From Phycisphaerae bacterium (GTDB taxonomy: Bacteria; Planctomycetota; Phycisphaerae; UBA1845): DNA of 64,000 nt. Numbering within the stretch: the stretch's first letter is position 1; each line of letters opens with the position of its first letter. This document shows, piece by piece, positions 35,457 to 42,193 of the stretch. Made by a program: the position numbers and the translations under genes. The stretch spans positions 24,694 through 88,693 of the forward strand of contig JAJDDX010000424.1 of the NCBI GenBank assembly GCA_029260055.1, in the 5' to 3' direction. The notes under the pieces are model-generated. The model was not told where the DNA came from. It ran no database searches and saw only the letters and a program-made list of their open reading frames with translations.

Positions 35457-37274
35457 CTACAAAGCGCGCAGATACGCGATCAGGTCTTCAAACTGTGGCT
35501 CGGTCAGGTGCGATGTAATGCCGTGTCGGTCGTCCTTGTTGCATCCGAAAAGGACATCACGCAGTTTCGCGGCCGAGCCGTCGTGCAAGTAAGGGGCGGT
35601 TCGCCACAGCTCCGCGAGCGTCGGCGTGTCGAACGTTTCGGTCCGGTCGAGTTTGCCGCGCGTGCCCACATCATATTGTTTGAGATCAGTATACAACGGT
35701 GCGGGGTGGCAGCGCGCGCAACCTGTGGTCTCCTGCTCGAACACCTCGCGACCGCGCTGAATCTGTGCGGCGAGCGGGCCGGTGTCGCCGGCGAAGGGGC
35801 TCTTCACCGGTTCGAGCGAGCGCAGGTAGGCGCGGACATCTTCGAGATCGGCGGTACTGATCTGCTGGAACGCGATGTGCGTAAACCCGGCTGCGGAGGC
35901 CACTTCCATCGATGCACGCGCGCCGCGCGACATAACCGGCGGCGTCTTGTGGCTCCATACGAGGGAGCGTACGTTCTTGGGATTGCCGAGTCCGTCGTTG
36001 AGCAGGTCCCAGTTCATACCGTCCGCGCGCGTATCGGGATGGCACGTCGCGCAGCTAAGCCATGTTTGTTTGGAGTATGTCGCGTCGTGGAAGATCCGTT
36101 CGCCGCGCCGTTCGGCATCGGGTTCGGGTTGGTTTTGGAGCGTCACGACGGTGCGCAGGGCGGCGTTGTGTGCATCCAGCAGAAGCACCGTGCCCGAAAA
36201 GTACATCGCGACAGCAAGCGTCTTTCCATCAGGCGAGACGGCCAAGCCACGCGGCCCTTTGCCCGGCAAAGGCGTTCGCCGAATCGCGCCGGCACGGGAG
36301 AGCGCCGCTATGTCGTCTTCCAATCCCTTGCGTTTGTCTGCGAGCAGCGCCGATAGGCCGGGGAGGTCGATGGTCGCGAGCTGGTGCGTGCCCGAGAGGG
36401 TCACCCACAGCCGGCTTCCGTCGGGTGCGACGGCGACGCCCCACGGGTCGGCTGCGCCCTCGAGCAGGTAGTCGAGCAGTACCGTCCCCAGGCGTCGGTG
36501 CGACTTCAAGTCGATCACACTCAGTGCGTTCGTGTTGACCCAGCCGCGCTCGATCTGCGTGGTCGGTAGGTTGGTACGGCCGAGCGTATGTACGACGTAC
36601 GCCCGCCTACCATCCGGGTCGATGGCGACGCCGCGTCCGCAAGACGAGCCGGACGGGAGACGAATGTGGGCGAGTTCGGCACGTAGTTCGAGGTCGACCA
36701 AGGTGACGACGGCCGATTGGCCTGGCCTATCCGCACGACCTTGGGGAATCAGGTGGCTGACGACCGCAAGCGACTCGTCCGGTGAGATCGCCACCGCGAA
36801 CGGCTGGCGCGACGTGGGGACGACCGTTCTTCGTACGGTGCTCCCGAGCTTCGCCACGGTGACGCCGTCTCTCGCATAGTCGGCGGCGACGAGCATGTTA
36901 TGGTTCGGGGCGAATGCGATCCCTCGCAACCACAAGCCCGCTTCGAATCGGCGCGTGACCGAACCTTTGTCCGCGTCGATGTCGGCGATCGTGCCGACGC
37001 GAGATTCCGCCACGTACAGGTGCGAACCGTCGGGAGCCCACGTGATGCCGGCGGGGCGGTCATCCACTGCGCACTCGTGCAGCACGTTCGCTCCAGCGAC
37101 GCCGATCAGTGTTACGACGCCGGCTGTGTGGTCCGAGACGGCGAGCATGGCGCCGTCCGGCGAGAAAGCCAGATCGATCGGGGAGCGGTAGGGGGGATCG
37201 GCCCATGCCGAGGTGCCCGCGCACAATACGCAGGCCATAAGAGCGGCACATCGACGGGTGCGGGCGTCCGGCAT
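35457..37274 (-). CDS. Exported beta-propeller di-heme cytochrome c protein
   Basis: This 605-residue protein has a signal peptide (ALMACVLCAGTSAWA). A YVTN-type seven-bladed propeller covers about 30-380 (IDLAFSPDGAMLAVSD, AGITWAPDGSHLYVAESR, WGVAVAPDGSRLWVTLSG, RGLAVSPDGKTLAVAMY). A MauG/cytochrome-peroxidase-like di-heme part follows, with CATCH (408-412), CARCH (519-523) and TAPYLHDG. In relatives the last motif has Met as heme ligand; here it is Leu. Such proteins oxidise or carry electrons in the periplasm. It is 53 bp behind the aldolase gene and 53 bp before the multidomain cytochrome gene, so the two heme proteins may work together. Confidence 0.85.
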   Translation of the reverse strand: MPDARTRRCAALMACVLCAGTSAWADPPYRSPIDLAFSPDGAMLAVSDHTAGVVTLIGVAGANVLHECAVDDRPAGITWAPDGSHLYVAESRVGTIADIDADKGSVTRRFEAGLWLRGIAFAPNHNMLVAADYARDGVTVAKLGSTVRRTVVPTSRQPFAVAISPDESLAVVSHLIPQGRADRPGQSAVVTLVDLELRAELAHIRLPSGSSCGRGVAIDPDGRRAYVVHTLGRTNLPTTQIERGWVNTNALSVIDLKSHRRLGTVLLDYLLEGAADPWGVAVAPDGSRLWVTLSGTHQLATIDLPGLSALLADKRKGLEDDIAALSRAGAIRRTPLPGKGPRGLAVSPDGKTLAVAMYFSGTVLLLDAHNAALRTVVTLQNQPEPDAERRGERIFHDATYSKQTWLSCATCHPDTRADGMNWDLLNDGLGNPKNVRSLVWSHKTPPVMSRGARASMEVASAAGFTHIAFQQISTADLEDVRAYLRSLEPVKSPFAGDTGPLAAQIQRGREVFEQETTGCARCHPAPLYTDLKQYDVGTRGKLDRTETFDTPTLAELWRTAPYLHDGSAAKLRDVLFGCNKDDRHGITSHLTEPQFEDLIAYLRAL

Positions 37275-37327
37275 GAATCGACTCCTCCGCTACTGACTTC
37301 GATGCACAGCCTTCCGGGCTCGAACGC

Positions 37328-38209
37328 TCACGATTGCTTCAGGTCGTTATAGAGTTCGAGCGCTGCTTCCGGCGACATTTGGTCGTGAACGACACCGCGC
37401 ACGGCCTGGATCATCGCTTTCGGGTCGTCCGCCTGGAAGATGTTGCGCCCCATGTCGACGCCGGCTGCCCCTTGGTCGATCGCGTGATGGGCCATCTCCA
37501 GGGCGTCGAGTTCCGGCAGTTTCTTGCCGCCGGCGATCACGATCGGGACCGGGCAGCCCGCGGTCACCGTCTCGAACCCCTCTTGGCAGTAGTATGTCTT
37601 GACGACCTGAGCCCCGTTTTCCGCGAGCACGCGTGACGCCATGCCGAGGTACCGCGCGTCGCGCGTCAGTTCCTGGCCGACGGCTGTGACGCCGAGTGTG
37701 GGAATGCCGTAGCGATTACCCGCTTCAATCATCCTGCAGAGGTTGCGGATCGTCCTTGCTTCGAACTTCTTGTCGCCGATGGCCACCATTACCGCCATCA
37801 TCGAGGCGTTCAGACGAATGGCGTCTTCGATTTGAACGCCGACACATTCGTCGTTGAGTTCGGTCAGGACGGTCGACCCGGCGGAGCACCGAAGCGAGAT
37901 AGGTTTGCTACACGTCGGCGGAATGCACGTACGCAGCACGCCTCGCGAGCACATGAGGCAGTCGGCATGTTCGATCAGCGGCACGATCGAAACGTCGATG
38001 CGCTCGAGCCCCGATGTGGCCCCCATGATGTATCCGTGGTCGAATGCCAGCATGACGGTCTTTCCGGATTTCGGATCGAAGATGCGCGACAGGCGGTCCT
38101 TCATGCCCCAGTCGTAGCTGTGAGCGCCTTTTAGTTCGGAGGTCGGATTCGCAGCCGGGGCTCCGACTCTGAAGGCGTTCGCGGAGACGTTGCCGTTTGC
38201 GTCAGGCAT
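37328..38209 (-). CDS. lsrF: LsrF-family class I aldolase/thiolase
   Basis: This 293-residue protein resembles Escherichia coli LsrF along its length, as remembered: [62 protein letters not shown] and [13 protein letters not shown] all have close counterparts. Lys204 in [12 protein letters not shown] matches the Schiff-base lysine. LsrF moves an acetyl group of the phosphorylated AI-2 product to CoA; the wider family contains DhnA-type fructose-bisphosphate aldolases. Here it follows dhaL with an 8-bp overlap, and no other lsr gene (transport, lsrK, lsrR) is present, so it probably cleaves a different phosphorylated ketose or diketone. The start at 38209 is chosen by homology to LsrF. Confidence 0.85.
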   Translation of the reverse strand: MPDANGNVSANAFRVGAPAANPTSELKGAHSYDWGMKDRLSRIFDPKSGKTVMLAFDHGYIMGATSGLERIDVSIVPLIEHADCLMCSRGVLRTCIPPTCSKPISLRCSAGSTVLTELNDECVGVQIEDAIRLNASMMAVMVAIGDKKFEARTIRNLCRMIEAGNRYGIPTLGVTAVGQELTRDARYLGMASRVLAENGAQVVKTYYCQEGFETVTAGCPVPIVIAGGKKLPELDALEMAHHAIDQGAAGVDMGRNIFQADDPKAMIQAVRGVVHDQMSPEAALELYNDLKQS

Positions 38210-38840
38210 TCGTGAATCCCTCCGTAAAGCCGGCGAAGATGAGCGACATCGAGGCGGCACCGGGGTCGACGTGACCGATCGAGCGCTCGCCGATATGCCG
38301 TGCTCGTCCGAACGCAGCTACCATCTGTTTCGTCGCTTCGGCGCCGGCGGCCGCGGCGTGTGCTCCGGCGTTCAGCGCGTCCGCTATTGATCGGCCTTCG
38401 TTAGCCGCGGTACGGATTGCGTCGGTGGCCGGCACCAGGGCGTCCATCATGGTCTTGTCGCCCGGTTTGGCCTTGGTGTTCAGTTGCAGGTTGGCGACAC
38501 CCGCCTCCAGCATGCCCGCGAATTCCGCGGCGTCCAGCGCGGTATCGCCGGCCTGTTCGCTCATGCCCAGGAACCAGGAGCCGTAAAGTGGGCCTGTCGA
38601 GCCGGCGTCCGTACCCATCGCAGCCCAGCCGATGTCCGCCAGCAGTGAAGCGAGCTTCTTGTCGCCGTGGTTGTCCATGGTTCGAGTGATCGCATCGGCG
38701 ACTTTGCCCATGGCCGTGCCGTGGTCGCCGTCGCCGGTGGCTGCGTCCAGGGTCGAGAGGGTCTGCTTGGCGTTGCGCACGCGCTCGGCCGCGGACGCCC
38801 ACATGCGCCTCATGACATCATAATCGACATGGTCGGCCAC
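38202..38840 (-). CDS. dhaL: Dihydroxyacetone kinase-type nucleotide-binding subunit DhaL
   Basis: This 212-residue subunit carries the Mg-ADP/ATP-binding motif TGDGDHGTAM (about 35-44), the glycine-rich GSTGPLYGSWF (about 80-90) and the C-terminal IGHVDPGAASM. It starts with GTG at 38840, 17 bp behind dhaK. It binds the nucleotide and passes the phosphate to the substrate held by DhaK. No DhaM or other PTS component is nearby, so ATP is the likely donor. Its 3' end overlaps the aldolase start by 8 bp, which couples the two. Confidence 0.9.
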   Translation of the reverse strand: MADHVDYDVMRRMWASAAERVRNAKQTLSTLDAATGDGDHGTAMGKVADAITRTMDNHGDKKLASLLADIGWAAMGTDAGSTGPLYGSWFLGMSEQAGDTALDAAEFAGMLEAGVANLQLNTKAKPGDKTMMDALVPATDAIRTAANEGRSIADALNAGAHAAAAGAEATKQMVAAFGRARHIGERSIGHVDPGAASMSLIFAGFTEGFTNA

Positions 38841-38857
38841 GGCACCGGTACCTCAGT

Positions 38858-39859
38858 TCATCGCCCGACCCAATAGGGTGCGTTGGCCGGGGCCTTGAGC
38901 AGTTGCTCCAGTTCGTCGTCGAGTTTGGCGACGAACATCTGGAACCCGCCCATCTCCTGGACCGTAAGGTACTCGCCCACCATGGAATGAGCTATGTGCA
39001 TGCCTTTCGACTCGACGATCTGCATGACCCGGCGGAACACGACGAAAAGCTCCATCTGAGTCGTGGCGCCGGCGCCGTTGAGCATGACGAGTAGTCGATC
39101 GTCGGCTTTCGCCTTGATCGCCAGCAGCAACTGCGTGAGCATCGTCTCAGCGGTCTCATCGGCGGTCATTACTTTCGAACGCCCGGTGCCCGCTTCGCCG
39201 TGCTGCCCCATGCCGATTTCCATCTCGTCTTCAGCCAGTTCGAAGATCTCCTGGCCCGACTGCGGATGCGTGGCTGGTTTGAGCGCGACGGCCAGCGTGG
39301 CCATGTTGTCGTTCAGACGCTTCGCGACTGCGTAGACCTCATCGAGGCTCTTGCCCGCTTCGGCGGCGGCTCCGGCGACCTTGAAGATCGAAAGGCACCC
39401 GACGAGGCCGCGGCGATCTTCAGCCGGCGCGTCGGCGCCGGGCGCGATGTCTTCGTGAGTCAGGAGCATTTTGACCTTGATGCCTTCTTTTTCCACCATC
39501 TGCAGCGCCATGTTGCCGCTCATGACGTCGCCGGCGTGGTTGAGGACCACGAACAGGATGCCCACGTCGCGCTTCAGGAGTCGTAGCGCGTCGACTACCT
39601 TGATCGGACCCGGCGCCGCGAAGATGTCGCCGACGACCGACGCGTCCAGCATGCCCTCGCCGACGAAGCCGCTCAAGGCCGGTTCGTGTCCCGCGCCGCC
39701 GAGCGTGACGATCGCGACCTTGCTTTCATCCTTCGGGGTCGCGCGCATGACGATCCTGTCGGACTCGAGTCGGACCAACTGTGGGAACGCGCCACAGTAG
39801 CCTTCGAGCAGTTCACCGGTCAGTTCGTCCGGGTCATTGATGAACTTCTTCATCGCCAT
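38858..39859 (-). CDS. dhaK: Dihydroxyacetone kinase-type substrate-binding subunit DhaK
   Basis: This 333-residue protein starts at the ATG at 39859 (MAMKKFINDP) with GGAGG eight bases upstream. It has LGGAGHEPALSGFVGEGMLD, NHAGDVMSGNMALQMVE and EIGMGQHGEAGTGRSK, whose His is the residue that binds the substrate carbonyl as a hemiaminal in DhaK. Relatives phosphorylate dihydroxyacetone or C4 ketoses such as erythrulose. With the sugar-isomerase-like cupin upstream and an LsrF-type enzyme downstream, a ketose other than dihydroxyacetone is a reasonable guess. Confidence 0.9.
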   Translation of the reverse strand: MAMKKFINDPDELTGELLEGYCGAFPQLVRLESDRIVMRATPKDESKVAIVTLGGAGHEPALSGFVGEGMLDASVVGDIFAAPGPIKVVDALRLLKRDVGILFVVLNHAGDVMSGNMALQMVEKEGIKVKMLLTHEDIAPGADAPAEDRRGLVGCLSIFKVAGAAAEAGKSLDEVYAVAKRLNDNMATLAVALKPATHPQSGQEIFELAEDEMEIGMGQHGEAGTGRSKVMTADETAETMLTQLLLAIKAKADDRLLVMLNGAGATTQMELFVVFRRVMQIVESKGMHIAHSMVGEYLTVQEMGGFQMFVAKLDDELEQLLKAPANAPYWVGR

Positions 39860-39888
39860 GGGAAATGTCCTCCAAGCGGGCCGAGGGG

Positions 39889-40203
39889 TCAGGCCATCTG
39901 CATCAGTTCGATCGGTGCGCCTTCTTCGATGATAAACGCGACAGTCACGCCCTCCATGGGCGAGAACGGCTCCATCAGGACCTCTTTGCCAACCATCTCC
40001 GCTTCCAGGTCGCCGACCTGATAGGCGATGTGCGGAAGGGCCTGCAACATCCTCGGCATAGTGCTGCCCGTTTCGAAGCGGAGCCATTCGATCTTGTTGG
40101 GGCTGGCTGCTACGTCCGTGATATAGAGCTTGGCCTCTTCGAGATAGGTCTCGTTCTCGTGCGTCTCGCTAGACGGAATCCCGATGTGATGAAACGTACG
40201 CAT
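39889..40203 (-). CDS. Small VOC (glyoxalase-fold) protein
   Basis: This 104-residue protein starts at 40203 with a strong GAGGAG site. It has the VOC pattern: TFHHIGIP at the start with a metal-type His, PHIAYQVGDLEAEMVGKEVL in the second half, and AFIIEEGAPIELMQ with a Glu at the end. One domain of about 100 residues suggests it dimerises or is a simplified isomerase/epimerase. Lying between the cupin and dhaK genes (26- and 29-bp gaps), it probably rearranges a sugar or phosphosugar intermediate. Confidence 0.75.
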   Translation of the reverse strand: MRTFHHIGIPSSETHENETYLEEAKLYITDVAASPNKIEWLRFETGSTMPRMLQALPHIAYQVGDLEAEMVGKEVLMEPFSPMEGVTVAFIIEEGAPIELMQMA

Positions 40204-40229
40204 GATTCGCTCCTCTTATCGGCGTGGCT

Positions 40230-40922
40230 CTAGAAGACCACGGATTCGTTGGTGAACTCGAGTGCGTCGTCGTAATGCGGCGTGCCGTACTCAGCCACGA
40301 TCGCTCCGGCGGGTCCGGCGATCATGAAGTGCGGTGCCGTGACGCGGTTCAGCGTGCCGATTTCGCCTTCGCTGAGCGTGAGGCAGCGGCGCGCGGTGAT
40401 GGCGTCGGCTTTCAACTGGCTTTCCGGAAGTCGGCACGGCAAGTCGTCGGTCGGTTCGCCTTCTCCGAAGGTATGGATCATGCCGTGGCGCACGTGCCAC
40501 GATTCCATCTTCGCCGGGCCTTCGGAACTGATGGTGTGGCGGTGTTCCACGATCATCTGGCCCGGCAGCAAATAGATCTCGTGGGCGAAGTAGTGGTGCT
40601 CCTTGTTGTTGATCCAGAAGATGCCGGCCATGCCCACGTTGGCGAAGTCGTTCTGCGCGAAGTCGCTCGTCCAGAACTCGTCGGTCTTCAGGACCGCCGG
40701 AATTGGGTAGGCGAAGCGCTCCATCATGTCGTAGTAGGCTTGGAAGGCCTTCTTCTTGTTGAAGACGCCTTCGTCGTAGAAGTCGCTGCTGAGCAAGGCG
40801 GTGCTCCGTTTGCTGTTTGTGAGTGAGTGATGTCCGTGGCTGCAGCCGGTGACCAAGGCCGCACCCGCGACGGCCGCCGTCTTCAGGGCGCCGCGTCTTG
40901 TGACGTGATCCGCATGGTCCAT
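40230..40922 (-). CDS. Tat-exported cupin, D-lyxose isomerase-like
   Basis: This 230-residue protein starts at the ATG at 40922 with GGAGA at good spacing. It has a twin-arginine signal (TRRGALKTAAVAGAALVTGC) that also ends in a lipobox, so it may be a folded lipoprotein. The remainder is a cupin with likely metal ligands in VEHRHT, MESWHVRHG and the later APHF. It resembles D-lyxose/D-mannose ketol-isomerases of the PF07385 type, also in its final TPHYDDALEFTNE. Export of a sugar isomerase is unusual. It is the first gene of the operon, behind the promoter at 41003-41031. Confidence 0.65.
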   Translation of the reverse strand: MDHADHVTRRGALKTAAVAGAALVTGCSHGHHSLTNSKRSTALLSSDFYDEGVFNKKKAFQAYYDMMERFAYPIPAVLKTDEFWTSDFAQNDFANVGMAGIFWINNKEHHYFAHEIYLLPGQMIVEHRHTISSEGPAKMESWHVRHGMIHTFGEGEPTDDLPCRLPESQLKADAITARRCLTLSEGEIGTLNRVTAPHFMIAGPAGAIVAEYGTPHYDDALEFTNESVVF

Positions 40923-40981
40923 GATTCCGTCTCCGTGAAAGCGCGTCGCGGGGCGATCGGTTCGAATGCCGCGTCGAGTGA

Positions 40982-41031
40982 TCTACATGTAGAACGATGA
41001 TCTATATAGCAGGCATGTGTAGCGCTGTAAA
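40982..41031 (-). promoter_or_regulatory. Operon promoter with candidate IclR operators
   Basis: On the minus strand TTTACA (41031-41026) and TATATA (41008-41003) are 17 bases apart. The -10 overlaps GATCTATATAGC, and the perfect palindrome TCTACATGTAGA lies just downstream at 40982-40993. Similar words recur by the IclR gene (41138-41148). This looks like a repressible promoter for the seven-gene operon. Confidence 0.55.
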
Positions 41032-41095
41032 CCAAATCGACGTTTCGTCGCTGCCGCCCGCCGACAGACCCGCAGCGAAAGCCTGATCCGGGCGC

Positions 41096-41148
41096 TTGAC
41101 GTGACCGGATGGTGGGCTACGATTGGATGGTAGTTTGATATATAGAAC
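41096..41148 (+). promoter_or_regulatory. Promoter and candidate operator of the IclR gene
   Basis: TTGACG (41096-41101) and TACGAT (41118-41123) are 16 bases apart. ATATATAGAAC (41138-41148) follows and matches ACATGTAGAAC near the divergent promoter at 9 of 11 positions, which suggests autoregulation. Confidence 0.45.
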
Positions 41149-41171
41149 TCCAGGGGCGAGCCTGACTCCAA

Positions 41172-41963
41172 ATGCAAGAGACCGACGAGACCGGCACGAA
41201 GTACAGTGTTCCCAACTTGGAGCGAGCCCTGTCGATTCTCGAACTCCTCGCCGCGCATCCGGGCGGTTTGAAACTCGCGGAGATCACGCAGCGGCTCGGC
41301 TATCCCAAGAACAGCGTCTTTCGGGTCACGACGACGCTGTGCGATCGCGGTTACCTCACGCGGGACGAGGCGACGAAGTGTTTCAGATTGAGCCGCAAGC
41401 TCCTGGCGATGGGGCATCAGGTCTTGTCGGAGAGGCCGATCGTTCCGGCTGCGATTGATGTCATGTACGAATGCCGCGACGCGCTGAAAGAGACGGTTTT
41501 GCTCGGCACGATCGTCGAGGACGGTTGCATCGTGCTCGAACAGGTGCTCGGTACGCACCCTTTCAAGTTTTCTATCGATATGGGAGCGCGCATCAACCTT
41601 CACGCCAGCGCGCCGGGCAAGGCGATGCTGGCCTACCTGCCGGAGGCGGAGCGCGAGGGTCTGGTTTCGCGCCTCAAGCTGACTCGCTTCAACGAGCGGA
41701 CGATCACGTCGAAGAAGGCGCTGGCGACCGAGCTTCAGTATGTGCGTGAATGCGGCTTCGCACTGGATCGTGGAGAGGAACTGCACGGGATCGTCTGTGT
41801 CGCCGGGCCGGTGCTGAATCAACACGGTTATCCGGTCGCTTCGATGTGGATCACCGGCCCGGCGGATCGCGTGCCGGAGGACCTGTTCGCCCAAACCGGA
41901 ACTCAGATTCGGCGATACGCGGACACGATTTCGGCCCGGCTCGGGTATCACCCGGCACCGTAG
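41172..41963 (+). CDS. IclR-family transcription regulator
   Basis: This 263-residue protein has an N-terminal winged helix-turn-helix (about 14-70; LERALSILELLAAHPGGLKL, EITQRLGYPKNSVFRVTTTL) and the IclR effector domain (about 80-255) with INLHASAPGKAMLAYLPE, FNERTITSKKALATEL and GEELHGIVCVAGPVLNQHG. It is divergent from the catabolic operon with 249 bp between starts and most likely represses or activates it in response to the sugar or an intermediate. Candidate sites are described for 40982-41031 and 41138-41148. Confidence 0.93.
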   Translation: MQETDETGTKYSVPNLERALSILELLAAHPGGLKLAEITQRLGYPKNSVFRVTTTLCDRGYLTRDEATKCFRLSRKLLAMGHQVLSERPIVPAAIDVMYECRDALKETVLLGTIVEDGCIVLEQVLGTHPFKFSIDMGARINLHASAPGKAMLAYLPEAEREGLVSRLKLTRFNERTITSKKALATELQYVRECGFALDRGEELHGIVCVAGPVLNQHGYPVASMWITGPADRVPEDLFAQTGTQIRRYADTISARLGYHPAP

Positions 41964-42193
41964 CGCAAGTCGGTTCCCCGTTCGTGCTCCGGTTTACGCC
42001 GCATGGCCTCGGACGGCTCCGATCGCCGAATTCCGTTAATTCACTTGCCTTTCCATACGCAACTTGCCACGATAGAGGTATGCGCCGATGCTCCTGAGCG
42101 GTGGAATTGCCGCGGCGGAAGGTATATGAGGTCGACCGCGCGGTTCGCACGCGGGGCATTCGGCAAAGCGGGGTCCTCTTGGGGGTGTCAAAA

